A stretch of 56,768 nucleotides of DNA, from the NCBI GenBank assembly GCA_900539605.1, contig UQCS01000008.1, forward strand, positions 1 through 56,768. The letters are read 5' to 3'. Within the stretch, counting starts at the first letter, position 1; each line of letters opens with the position of its first letter. The notes under the pieces were generated by a model. It did no database searches and had not been told where the DNA came from. It saw only the letters and a program-made list of their open reading frames with translations. A program made the position numbers and the translations under genes. Below, piece after piece: positions 34,973 through 42,967 of the stretch. The DNA is from an uncultured Azospirillum sp. (GTDB lineage: Bacteria; Pseudomonadota; Alphaproteobacteria; RF32; CAG-239).

Positions 34973-35512
34973 ATGAATCGAAGACTGATTGCAACCACCG
35001 TCGCTGCTCTTTTATTAATCGTTCTCACTGCCGGCTTCTGGCTTGCGCTGCCCAAACTCCGGGTTCCCGCGGCCGCACTGACAGAAGAACATGCCGATAA
35101 AATAAAAATTGAAAAAGGAGAGCGAAAACTCTATCTGTTAAAACAGGGAAAGGTGCTGAGAGAATATCAAATTGCCCTCGGTTTTGCACCCGAAGGTCAC
35201 AAACAACGCGAAGGCGACGGCAAAACCCCCGAAGGAGTATATCGGATTTCCGGACGCAATCCCCGCAGCAAGTTTCATTTATCGCTGAGAATCTCGTACC
35301 CCAACGCCGAAGACCGTAAACAAGCCGCGGCCAAAGGTGTCAGCCCCGGCGGCGACATCATGATTCACGGCCTGCCCAACGCCACCCCTTTTCTCGGCAG
35401 TCTCCACCGGCTGAAAGACTGGACAGCCGGCTGCATTGCAGTCACCAACGACGAAATTGAAGAGATATGGGCTCTCACTCCCGACGGGACCCCGATTGAG
35501 ATTTTGCCCTAA
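34973..35512 (+). CDS. L,D-transpeptidase (YkuD family)
   Basis: This periplasmic enzyme should form 3-3 peptidoglycan cross-links or attach proteins to the wall. It has 179 residues. A signal anchor spans about 5-27. The catalytic domain has H132 (IMIHGLP) and nucleophile C154 (TAGCIAVTN), the YkuD motif HG-x(18)-S/T-x-GC. The N-terminal strands KLYLLKQGKVLREYQIALG and GDGKTPEGVYRI are typical of the family. The start is ATG 34973 with AAAGGG upstream; earlier Mets at 34907 and 34934 lack ribosome sites. Confidence 0.92.
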   Translation: MNRRLIATTVAALLLIVLTAGFWLALPKLRVPAAALTEEHADKIKIEKGERKLYLLKQGKVLREYQIALGFAPEGHKQREGDGKTPEGVYRISGRNPRSKFHLSLRISYPNAEDRKQAAAKGVSPGGDIMIHGLPNATPFLGSLHRLKDWTAGCIAVTNDEIEEIWALTPDGTPIEILP

Positions 35513-35548
35513 ACAACTGATTTAATCGTTTTTTCGTATTAAATCCTA

Positions 35549-35577
35549 TTGACAAGCGACAGCACTGCCTGTAGCAT
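35549..35577 (+). promoter_or_regulatory. promoter of the CBS/CorC gene
   Basis: A consensus TTGACA is followed after 17 bases by TAGCAT, 44 bases before the start codon at 35621. Confidence 0.6.
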
Positions 35578-35620
35578 ACGGCGGAGTTTTAATAAAATGA
35601 GGTCAAAAAATTAACCTGTC

Positions 35621-36955
35621 ATGAGTCCCGCATACGTTTATGTATTTAATCTGGTACTGGTGTTGTTGCTGGTATTTGCTAATGCTTTTTTTGTTGTTTC
35701 TGAATTTGCAATCGTTAAAATTCGCCGCACCAAACTGGAAGAACTGGCTCATTTCGGTAACAAACGGGCCGAAACCGCCCTTAAAATTACCGAGAATCTC
35801 AATACCTATTTAAGCGCCATTCAACTCGGTATTACCCTTGCTTCGCTCGGGCTGGGCTGGATTGGCGAACCGGCCGTTTCAAAATTGCTGGAAGACCTGT
35901 TTGGTAACTTTTTTGCCGGCAATCCCGTCCTCCTGCACTCGGTCAGCTTCGGCGCCGCGTTCGGCTTTATTACTCTGTTGCACGTCGTGCTCGGAGAACT
36001 GGTTCCGAAGTCGCTGGCTATTCAGAACACCGAAAACTATGCTCTGCTGATTGCCAAACCGTTGTACGTTTTCAAGCACATTTTTTCTCCGTTCATCTGG
36101 GTCTTTGACAAAGTAACCGCCGGGATTCTGCGCCTGATGGGGGTTCAGCCGTCCAACGAAAATGACGATGCCCATTCGGAAGAAGAAATCAAACTGATCA
36201 TTGACGCTTCGCAAAAAGGCGGTGTAATTGACGATACCGAAGGAGAAATTATTCAAAACGCGATTGATTTTTCGGAAATTTACGCCCACGAGATCATGAT
36301 CCCGCGGCAGGACATGAAATGCCTTTATAAAGATTATACACTTGCCGAAGCAATGAATTTCATCAAAACCCACAATCATACCCGCTTTCCGTTATGTGAC
36401 CGTGACAAAGACCACATCATCGGTATGCTGCATATCCGCGATTTGCTCGAGTATGAAGGCGACGGCAACGACACCGACATTCTGACCAAGCTGGCGCGCA
36501 AGATCTTGTTTGTTCCCGAAAACAAATCGATTTCGGAAATTTTGCACCAAATGATGTTGCGCCATATTCATTTGGCCATTGTCGTGGACGAATATGGCGG
36601 AACCGCCGGACTGCTGTCAATGGAAGACATTTTGGAAGAGCTGGTCGGAGATATTATGGACGAACATGATGACGTTACGGATGAACCGATCAAAAAAATT
36701 AACGATTCTGTCTGCGAATTTGACGGCGTGGTGCTGGTGGAAGACGCTTTTGACTGTATGGGGCTGCCGGAGTGTGAGCACGAAGAAAGCACGATCGGCG
36801 GCTATGTTTTCGGTCTGCTCGGCCGCCTGCCGAAAATCGGTGATAAAGTCGAAGACGTTTACTGCCATTACGAAGTGATCGGAGTTGACAATATGAGGAT
36901 CACCCGCGTTAAGGTTTTGATCAAACCCACCGGCGAATCCGGTAACGAAGCCTAA
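35621..36955 (+). CDS. HlyC/CorC (TlyC-like) family membrane protein
   Basis: The protein has 444 residues. It has a CNNM/DUF21 membrane domain of about four helices (residues 1-170), a CBS-pair domain (about 205-335, with EIMIPRQDM and IVVDEYGGTAGLLSMEDILEELVGDI), and a C-terminal CorC_HlyC domain (about 350-435). It probably belongs to the magnesium/cobalt efflux-related CorC/CNNM family, often misnamed hemolysin. The start follows a TTAACCTGTC stretch with no strong ribosome site. It is monocistronic with its own promoter and terminator. Confidence 0.92.
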   Translation: MSPAYVYVFNLVLVLLLVFANAFFVVSEFAIVKIRRTKLEELAHFGNKRAETALKITENLNTYLSAIQLGITLASLGLGWIGEPAVSKLLEDLFGNFFAGNPVLLHSVSFGAAFGFITLLHVVLGELVPKSLAIQNTENYALLIAKPLYVFKHIFSPFIWVFDKVTAGILRLMGVQPSNENDDAHSEEEIKLIIDASQKGGVIDDTEGEIIQNAIDFSEIYAHEIMIPRQDMKCLYKDYTLAEAMNFIKTHNHTRFPLCDRDKDHIIGMLHIRDLLEYEGDGNDTDILTKLARKILFVPENKSISEILHQMMLRHIHLAIVVDEYGGTAGLLSMEDILEELVGDIMDEHDDVTDEPIKKINDSVCEFDGVVLVEDAFDCMGLPECEHEESTIGGYVFGLLGRLPKIGDKVEDVYCHYEVIGVDNMRITRVKVLIKPTGESGNEA

Positions 36956-36983
36956 AAACATTTTCATTTGCTGCATTTTTATT

Positions 36984-37019
36984 TATGCCCTGCCTATGAA
37001 GGCGGGGCATAACGTTTTT
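36984..37019 (+). terminator. terminator of the CBS/CorC gene
   Basis: TATGCCCTGCCT pairs with AGGCGGGGCATA around ATGA (one mismatch) and is followed by ACGTTTTT. Confidence 0.85.
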
Positions 37020-37059
37020 GCCTAAACGGCGCCTTTTAAAATTTAATTGATAAAATCGG

Positions 37060-37088
37060 TTGTCTTTTTTAGAAAAAGATTATATAAA
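37060..37088 (+). promoter_or_regulatory. promoter of the DUF1189-like gene
   Basis: TTGTCT, 17 bases, TATAAA, 39 bases before the ATG at 37127. Confidence 0.5.
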
Positions 37089-37126
37089 ATAAGGAATTAT
37101 AATCATTCAGTCAGGATAATAAAATT

Positions 37127-37876
37127 ATGAAAAAAATACTAGATTACATCCGTTACGGCGAAGGTTTGGGTATTAAATTCCTACTGCCGTTTTCTCTAAT
37201 TGTCGCTCTTTTTCTGTCCGTAACCATTAAAATCGAAGGAAACGACGTTTTGGTACCAGCTGCACAAAAGGTTGCCGACGAATTTCTGCCGATTAAAATC
37301 GAAAACGGTGCCATTGTGGAACCGGCAGACACGGTAAAGACCTATTCCATTGCCTTTGATGACGAAAATAACGATTTTAACAGCAATATCAATATTGTGT
37401 TGGACACCAAAGTTGACTATTTCGAACCGTCCGAACTAAAGCAGGGAATTTATATCAGCCGCCGTGCTTTTTATTCGGTTACCAAACGCGAAACCAAAAT
37501 GTACAATTTTGAAGAATCTTTATATATTCCCCAAGGGGACTACACCGACTTTTTCAGGACCATACTCAACTGGAGTGTCCTGTTTATCGGCATTTTCGGT
37601 TTTATCGGCCTCGCGATTGGCTTTTTTATTGCCATCATTTTCTATGCCGTCTGTTCTTATGCAGTTTCGGCATTTCTCGGTAAAAGTTTTCTCTTTGATC
37701 TCAGAATGCGCTTAAGTACATTGGCCTTCATAACCACGTATATTGTCTTTACCGTTTTGGGTTGGTTAGGCTTCAGCAGCTTTATAATTTTCTTCATCGC
37801 CGTTTTGGCCCTGCAGGGGGTTATCTTCAAAGAGATCCCGGCCCAGGAAACACCGGCGGCTCCTCAGCAAAACTGA
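37127..37876 (+). CDS. integral membrane protein, DUF1189-like
   Basis: The protein has 249 residues. One helix lies at about 17-34. A soluble, presumably extracytoplasmic part spans about 35-150, with a 'LPIKIENGAI..PADTVKTYSIAFDD..NINIVLDT' pattern. Three or four helices follow (about 150-235) and a Pro/Ala/Gln-rich tail. The alternation of an exposed beta-rich domain and a multi-helix bundle resembles DUF1189 proteins, whose role is unclear. The assignment is tentative. It is monocistronic. Confidence 0.55.
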   Translation: MKKILDYIRYGEGLGIKFLLPFSLIVALFLSVTIKIEGNDVLVPAAQKVADEFLPIKIENGAIVEPADTVKTYSIAFDDENNDFNSNINIVLDTKVDYFEPSELKQGIYISRRAFYSVTKRETKMYNFEESLYIPQGDYTDFFRTILNWSVLFIGIFGFIGLAIGFFIAIIFYAVCSYAVSAFLGKSFLFDLRMRLSTLAFITTYIVFTVLGWLGFSSFIIFFIAVLALQGVIFKEIPAQETPAAPQQN

Positions 37877-37904
37877 CGAACTTACCGTTTTTTGCCATGA
37901 TACG

Positions 37905-37933
37905 CATCCCCCGTAACATTCGGGGGATGTTTG
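37905..37933 (+). terminator. terminator of the DUF1189-like gene
   Basis: CATCCCCCG pairs with CGGGGGATG around TAACATT. A short TTTG follows, so the T tract is weak. Confidence 0.55.
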
Positions 37934-38068
37934 TATGCGGTTTAAGAATTCCGCTGATAAAAAAAGCATTTTTGGGGGCGTTTTTTCAATTGACAACGTC
38001 TCAGCCGCAATCCAAATGTTACCGTAAAAAAAACAAAATTACAGCAGATGGTTTTAGACAAATTATGG

Positions 38069-38097
38069 TTTACAAATCGCAATCAATATGCTAAAAT
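38069..38097 (+). promoter_or_regulatory. promoter of the amidase-like gene
   Basis: TTTACA, 17 bases, TAAAAT, 44 bases before the ATG. It sits in an AT-rich stretch that also has TTAGACAA at 38054 and AGACA direct repeats after the -10. Confidence 0.6.
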
Positions 38098-38141
38098 AGA
38101 CAAAAGAAGACAAATTGAAGCACATAAATGAGGTGAGTTGA

Positions 38142-39158
38142 ATGGAAACAACCGCAGAAAAAATTAAACGTTTAGGAAAAAAGGCTTTGGAAAAACTTCC
38201 AACAGCCTGCAGACACGGGCTCATTAAGCTCGCAATGCTAACGTCATCACTGATCGGCAATGGCAGTGCCTCAACGGCAGCAACAATGACAACAACCAAC
38301 GATAATACAAATGCGCCGCAAACAACACTTACATTTTCTCAGACTCCGGGACAAGACAAAGTAAACACGGTCGATACTGATACCGAAACCCAAAAGCTTG
38401 AAGAATTAATGGCAGAAAACCTAGTCTTGCAGAATCAGAACGTAATCGGAAATTTTGACCTTGAAGGGCGTGTTTTTACCGCGGAAGAGTTGGAAATGAT
38501 TCAACAAAGCGAACTGTGCGAAGAAATTCAGTCCGTTGCCAAGAAGAAGGCTAAACCCGGAGCGCCGAAAAAAGGACAGCAAACTTATTGTCTGGGCGCC
38601 GTCAAAGGCTTTTGTGCGGCCAAGGGCATCACCATTGACGCCCAGCGTTTTGCTTACCGTGCCGTTGACGGATTTAAGAAAAATGAGTACTTTGTTGAAA
38701 TTGACACCAACATGGATAACTTCCATTCATTGCCTGACGGCACCGTAATTGCCTGGGAAAAAGGGACAACCCGGTACGGCCACGTGGCAATGAAAATCGG
38801 CACCAAGGAATATTGTGACTTTATCTATAACCTGCGCACTCACAATCGCCGCGGCAGCAGCGGACAGCGTTACGGAAAAGCACACGCCTACATTCTCAAG
38901 GATATGCCGATCGACAAGAAGCTGGCAAAAAAACTGATTGCCGAAGGCCGGTTGAAAGAACCGCTCAAGAAGCAGACTCTCGCAATGGTTAAAATCGGCA
39001 ATATGAAAATGCTTTTAAATGTCAAAGATCTGGCACAAATGAACGAAGATTTTCGCCAAGCCAACATTCAGGAAATCAAGCTCCACCCGCAGCCGCTGGC
39101 GATGGGAAAAAAGCAGCAGAAAGTGATGGCCCGAATGTTGCAAAGGGACAGAGAGTGA
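38142..39158 (+). CDS. putative cysteine-histidine (CHAP/NlpC-like) amidase, effector-like
   Basis: The protein has 338 residues with no signal peptide. Residues about 1-130 are a disordered, Thr/Asn/Gln-rich region with a coiled coil. Residues about 148-245 look like a papain-like NlpC/CHAP hydrolase: TYCLGAVKGF with candidate nucleophile C150, then GTVIAWEKG and YGHVAMKIG with H214, in the usual Cys-then-His order. A basic, helical tail follows. This layout suits a peptidoglycan or peptide amidase delivered by a secretion machine, but no secretion system is in the window. AGGTGAGTTGA precedes the ATG. It is monocistronic with its own promoter and terminator. Confidence 0.6.
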   Translation: METTAEKIKRLGKKALEKLPTACRHGLIKLAMLTSSLIGNGSASTAATMTTTNDNTNAPQTTLTFSQTPGQDKVNTVDTDTETQKLEELMAENLVLQNQNVIGNFDLEGRVFTAEELEMIQQSELCEEIQSVAKKKAKPGAPKKGQQTYCLGAVKGFCAAKGITIDAQRFAYRAVDGFKKNEYFVEIDTNMDNFHSLPDGTVIAWEKGTTRYGHVAMKIGTKEYCDFIYNLRTHNRRGSSGQRYGKAHAYILKDMPIDKKLAKKLIAEGRLKEPLKKQTLAMVKIGNMKMLLNVKDLAQMNEDFRQANIQEIKLHPQPLAMGKKQQKVMARMLQRDRE

Positions 39159-39163
39159 AATAC

Positions 39164-39197
39164 AGAAACCCCGGTAATTCGGGGTTTCTGCTTTTCT
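39164..39197. terminator. bidirectional terminator between the amidase-like and HdeD-like genes
   Basis: CAGAAACCCCG pairs perfectly with CGGGGTTTCTG around GTAATT. CTTTT follows on the plus strand, and AT-rich sequence on the minus strand. Confidence 0.85.
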
Positions 39198-39209
39198 AAG
39201 CCGTAAAAA

Positions 39210-39782
39210 TTATTTTTCGTGATAATTTTCTTGAACCGTAACGGTTTGATGAGGCGTATAGATATATTCGGCAATGGCAAAAGCACCATACAATATAATA
39301 TACAATCCCATTAAAGTGGTGATGGTAATGGCACCGATCGCCGGATAAACCAGAATGAGAAAGGCAAACAAAATGCCGAGAATTCCGATCCCCATTGTCC
39401 AGCCCCACGGATGGCCGTCTCTTTTGAGGTCAAACGAGGTCGCCAGTTGAACCACGCCGACTGCCAAACACCACAAAGCAAAGATGATCGGCAGCGTCGC
39501 GGCGCTGACGCCAAGATTGCTGACAAAAATAACACCGACAAAAATGTCCAACAGCCCAACCACCAGATACCAGCCGGACCGGTAGGAAAACGAAGCCAGA
39601 AAATATCCGGCACCGACAACAATAAAGGCAATCCCCAGATAAAGCGCCAGACCAAGCAGACTGGCCACTGGGTTGAACCAAACGTACAAGCCGAGGATAA
39701 TCATAATAATGCCGGCAATCAAATGCCAGAATCCAGCTGTTTGAAAAGTGGCAATGCCGGAATGATTTACGCTTTCAGCCAT
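39210..39782 (-). CDS. HdeD-like (DUF308) acid-stress membrane protein
   Basis: The protein has 190 residues, with six hydrophobic helices in three similar pairs, the HdeD/DUF308 pattern (GFWHLIAGIIMIILGLYVWFNP, then GIAFIVVGAGYF, GWYLVVGLLDIFVGVIF, and so on). HdeD of E. coli contributes to acid resistance at high cell density; the mechanism is not known. AAGGAG lies before the ATG at 39782; a longer frame to 39845 has no ribosome site. It adds to the acid-resistance theme of the adiC/adiA operon, about 10 kb away. Confidence 0.85.
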   Translation of the reverse strand: MAESVNHSGIATFQTAGFWHLIAGIIMIILGLYVWFNPVASLLGLALYLGIAFIVVGAGYFLASFSYRSGWYLVVGLLDIFVGVIFVSNLGVSAATLPIIFALWCLAVGVVQLATSFDLKRDGHPWGWTMGIGILGILFAFLILVYPAIGAITITTLMGLYIILYGAFAIAEYIYTPHQTVTVQENYHEK

Positions 39783-39901
39783 GATTTTTCTCCTTTTACA
39801 AATGTAATTCAGTAGAGTATATAACCATGGCGACGCATTTTTCAAAGATGTGACAACATTATAATTTGCCGCAATCGGAAAATTTGGCTGTCCGGCAGCA
39901 A

Positions 39902-40849
39902 TTATGCAACACCGCCGAAAGAACGGATCATCCGCACCCCCTCCAGACGGCCGCCGCTGATTTCTTCGAGACTCTTGCCCTGTTCGGTGTCATATTTCGC
40001 CATGCCGCATTCGACGCACCATACCGGCGTCACTCCGACATTGAGAGCACCGACAAGATCGGTACGGTACGTATCGCCGATCATGGCCACTTTGGGCGAT
40101 GGTTTGATCCCAAGTTGACGGAACGCATATTTGAAAATGCCGGGATGCGGTTTGCCAAACTCGATTACGCGGCCGCCCATTTTCCGATAAGTTTCGGCGA
40201 CCAACCCCTGACGAACCACCGGTAACGCGATGTCGCCGTCTTTTGGCTTTTCGAAAGCGCGAAAATCGGGGTTGGCACAAATTGCCGGAAGCCCCATTTT
40301 CTGCAAAGCGCGCAATTGCGGCAGGAACGGATCAATTACCATACTGTCCCACCAGGCCGGATCGTCGTCACTGCTCATCCGCGAAAGATAAAGGTGCTGA
40401 TGCAGAGCCGGTTGTTTTTCATATTGTACATCGGTCAATTGAGGAATCGAAATATAAAAAGCATCGGCCGCCTGCGGATCATCGACCGTCATATACGGCG
40501 TCTGCTCAAAAATCTGTTTGCGCGGATTCCCGAAAACAAAAATGCGTTTGCCGTCAATATCCAGACCGCCGGCAGCAAAAGTTTCCCGTGCCGCATCGCC
40601 GGAAGTTACCATATCGGTAAAATGGCGTTGCGGTTCCAATCCGCGTTTGCGATAAGAATTTATTGCCGCCTCGGCCAACTGAGTCGTATTAGAAACGATG
40701 CAGACCGGTTTGCCGCATTTTACCATTTCTTCCATAATTTCACGACTGCCTTCATAAAAAGCACTCCCGTCCCAAAAAACACCGTAAGCATCGACCAAAA
40801 GAACGTCAAAATTATCGGCAATGTCGGCAAATCCATCATATATCTTCAT
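39902..40849 (-). CDS. HAD-superfamily IIA hydrolase-like protein (TIGR01459 type)
   Basis: This is a 315-residue soluble protein. Motif I is LLVDAYGVFWDG, with nucleophile Asp followed by Ala-Tyr-Gly. The acid/base Asp two residues on is replaced by Tyr, as is common in this alphaproteobacterial subfamily, which usually has an aromatic residue there. Motif II (IVSNTTQ), the Lys of EFGKPHPGIF and motif IV (MIGDTYRTDLVGA) are present. The NagD-like cap domain lies between. The substrate is unknown. It is a single gene, with no strong ribosome site. Confidence 0.85.
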   Translation of the reverse strand: MKIYDGFADIADNFDVLLVDAYGVFWDGSAFYEGSREIMEEMVKCGKPVCIVSNTTQLAEAAINSYRKRGLEPQRHFTDMVTSGDAARETFAAGGLDIDGKRIFVFGNPRKQIFEQTPYMTVDDPQAADAFYISIPQLTDVQYEKQPALHQHLYLSRMSSDDDPAWWDSMVIDPFLPQLRALQKMGLPAICANPDFRAFEKPKDGDIALPVVRQGLVAETYRKMGGRVIEFGKPHPGIFKYAFRQLGIKPSPKVAMIGDTYRTDLVGALNVGVTPVWCVECGMAKYDTEQGKSLEEISGGRLEGVRMIRSFGGVA

Positions 40850-40933
40850 TTTCGATCTCCATTTTATACAACCCTCTTTTCACTATAACAAAAAATAACC
40901 ACAGCGCAATTTTTTAAAAAAATTCACTGGATT

Positions 40934-40955
40934 TTAGACAACCTTGTGTTATAAT
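40934..40955 (+). promoter_or_regulatory. promoter-proximal motif of the toxin-like operon
   Basis: TTAGACAA at 40934-40941 lies just ahead of a perfect TATAAT (-10) at 40950-40955, followed by AGACAGAAAATAGAC. No good -35 is found at 17 bases. The ATG is at 40988. The same octamer also lies ahead of the amidase-like gene. Confidence 0.4.
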
Positions 40956-40987
40956 AGACAGAAAATAGACTGATAAAGGTAAAAGCT

Positions 40988-42346
40988 ATGGGTAAATTTT
41001 CGTTTGACAGAGATTATTCGCAACGTGTTTCCATGCGGCGTGACAATGAGCAGCATAAAAAACGCGGCGAAAATCTCAGTGCCCGCAAAAATCAGATTTT
41101 CCAGAAAGAAAAGCAGGATGCAGAAAAGCTTACAACACCGGAGATAAAAACTCCTGCTGCCGCAATTCCCGGTCTCAGCGACGAAGAGATCATCCAACAG
41201 CTCAACATGCTGACCGAAGCTTTTCGTGCCACTAACGGCCGGGAAGAAGAAAAAGCCCTGCGCGATTTTGCCGCTCAATATCACCTTAATCTGCGTGTTG
41301 AAGCGGCGGTCTCCAAAACCGATAAGAGCGCCATTGCCCGCATGGTTTTTAACGGCGGTGTCGAAAAGCCTTTCGGCGGTTATTCGGAAAAATTTGCCGA
41401 TTTGGCCAACTATCCGTACAAATATTCAATTCATCCCGGCAAAGCAGAAGATTATAAGCTGGAAGACTCGCCGATTTGGCAGATGATGTCTGAAGAACCG
41501 CGGCTGGCGGAGATGAAAGACAAAATTCTCGGGGCACTGGCCAAAGCCGGGGTACGCCCAGAGATGCTGCCGGAAATGAATCTGAACGACTTCAAATATC
41601 TGATGTTTAACCATTGTGCCGTTCAAAAAGGCATGGGGTTTGCCAAACTGTTTCAGGCCAAGGATGAAAACGGCAATCCTTTGACCTACCGCGATATCCG
41701 CGCCGCAAAGGATGTTCCGGTTGCAACCAGCGCCAAACAGGAAAACGTCAAACGCTTTATCAAAGAGAACCCACAATTCAAAGATATGTTGCTGAAGGTC
41801 CCCGGCGCCAAGAAAGAATATGTCGAAGCCCTGATCAAAAAGATGGAAACCAGCGGCCTGACCGATATGTCCAAAGAACTGGAACGACATCCCGACTGGG
41901 CAAATCAACCGGCCATTGACGTCCATCATATCGTTAACATCAAAGACTGCCGCCTGTTTGAAGCACAAGGAAAATCGTATGCTGCCGTCAACGATTATGA
42001 AAACATGTGTATCGTCAGCAACGGCACCCTGCTCGACGCATTAGAACGTTCCAACGGCAACAACGGCGAAAAAGCCCACTCGATTCACGGCAGCATTCAC
42101 TCCGCTGACATGGTATTCAAAGACCGAGCCGAAGACGGCAGTACCAAACGCACTATGGTTCGCCTTGAACCGCAGCCGGGTGTTCGCTGTATGCTTGGTT
42201 TCAGTCCCGATATGATGATCATTGACCAACAAAACCAACAACAAAATGACAATCGCGGATTAAGTACCGAGGCTGAAAAAGCCGCCGCCCATTCGCAGGC
42301 TGTCATGCGTAACATTCAACAAAACAGCGGAGCAATGTCAACATGA
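40988..42346 (+). CDS. HNH-nuclease-like protein, probable toxin/effector
   Basis: The protein has 452 residues, no signal peptide and no membrane helix. The N-terminal ~50 residues are very basic (MGKFSFDRDYSQRV, QHKKRGENLSARKN). The middle is helical. Residues about 305-375 carry an HNH-like site: AIDVHHIVNI (H313, H314), NDYENMC (N339) and HSIHG (H364, H367). The spacing fits beta-beta-alpha metal nucleases in polymorphic toxins. AAAGG precedes the ATG. Its stop overlaps the ATG of a SUKH-type gene as ATGA, the classic toxin-immunity layout. The export route is unknown. An alternative is a cytoplasmic defence nuclease. Confidence 0.6.
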   Translation: MGKFSFDRDYSQRVSMRRDNEQHKKRGENLSARKNQIFQKEKQDAEKLTTPEIKTPAAAIPGLSDEEIIQQLNMLTEAFRATNGREEEKALRDFAAQYHLNLRVEAAVSKTDKSAIARMVFNGGVEKPFGGYSEKFADLANYPYKYSIHPGKAEDYKLEDSPIWQMMSEEPRLAEMKDKILGALAKAGVRPEMLPEMNLNDFKYLMFNHCAVQKGMGFAKLFQAKDENGNPLTYRDIRAAKDVPVATSAKQENVKRFIKENPQFKDMLLKVPGAKKEYVEALIKKMETSGLTDMSKELERHPDWANQPAIDVHHIVNIKDCRLFEAQGKSYAAVNDYENMCIVSNGTLLDALERSNGNNGEKAHSIHGSIHSADMVFKDRAEDGSTKRTMVRLEPQPGVRCMLGFSPDMMIIDQQNQQQNDNRGLSTEAEKAAAHSQAVMRNIQQNSGAMST

Positions 42347-42756
42347 ATATCCAGGAACTGATCGACTTTTTGCAACAAAATGATGAAGTGGGCCGCAACA
42401 AGCCCTCTACCGAAGTTAAGATTGCAATGTGCACCCTCAAACTCAAACAGGAGGGCTTTGCCCAGCCGCTGCCGGACTTTTACAAGCTGCTGCGCAAGTT
42501 TAACGGCCTTTCCAACAACGGTTGTTTTATCTTGGGAATTAATACCGAAAGCACCATGTTTCCCGATCTGTTGGATTATAACCTCCGTCACCGGCCGGAT
42601 ATGCCGGAAACGGTGATTCTGGGTTATAACGATGCTTTTCAGCTGATCTACAGCGCCAACGACGAAAAATATCACATCGTTGACAAAGATGACGGCAGCG
42701 AAGAGGGATGTTCGGACAATTTGGCCGATGTTATTCCGTATATTTTGCATATATAA
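42343..42756 (+). CDS. SMI1/KNR4 (SUKH, YrhA-like) immunity-type protein
   Basis: This is a 137-residue soluble protein. The pattern is that of YrhA/SMI1-KNR4 proteins: LPDFYKLLRKFNGLSNNGCF, FPDLLDYN, VILGYNDAFQLIYSAND and DLADVIPYIL. In bacteria such proteins are frequent immunity proteins against nuclease and other polymorphic toxins; they bind and block the toxin. It overlaps the upstream nuclease-like gene by four bases, so the pair is translationally coupled. No membrane segment. Confidence in the family is good; its role here is inferred from the neighbour. Confidence 0.75.
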   Translation: MNIQELIDFLQQNDEVGRNKPSTEVKIAMCTLKLKQEGFAQPLPDFYKLLRKFNGLSNNGCFILGINTESTMFPDLLDYNLRHRPDMPETVILGYNDAFQLIYSANDEKYHIVDKDDGSEEGCSDNLADVIPYILHI

Positions 42757-42781
42757 TTTTAAATAAACGGAATAATAAACA

Positions 42782-42967
42782 ATGATGGAATATATAAAAA
42801 GAAAACTGACCAAAACAAAAGATGATCAGGCTTGGAAAGACCAAATCGGTTATCCGCGCTATTATCAGGAAAACGGGCTTTTTATCAAAGAGACCGAAGA
42901 TGGTGAAAAATTTATCATAACCATGGATGAGCAACATCAGGAAGTTATCGTAGGAAAAATAAAATGA
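42782..42967 (+). CDS. 61-residue small protein, candidate antitoxin
   Basis: This is a short, charged, soluble protein. The N-terminal third is basic (MMEYIKRKLTKTKDD) and the C-terminal two-thirds read as beta strands (GLFIKETEDGEKFIITMDEQ). It starts 25 bases after the immunity-type gene. Its stop overlaps the ATG of the zeta-toxin-like gene (ATGA), so it is coupled to the kinase. Small proteins in this position often neutralise a kinase toxin, but I recognise no antitoxin family in it. Confidence 0.6.
   Translation: MMEYIKRKLTKTKDDQAWKDQIGYPRYYQENGLFIKETEDGEKFIITMDEQHQEVIVGKIK

Noticed and set aside
39902..40849. Loss of the acid/base Asp in the HAD-IIA protein as a sign of inactivation
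   Set aside because: The subfamily usually has an aromatic residue at this place, so it is a family trait rather than a broken gene.
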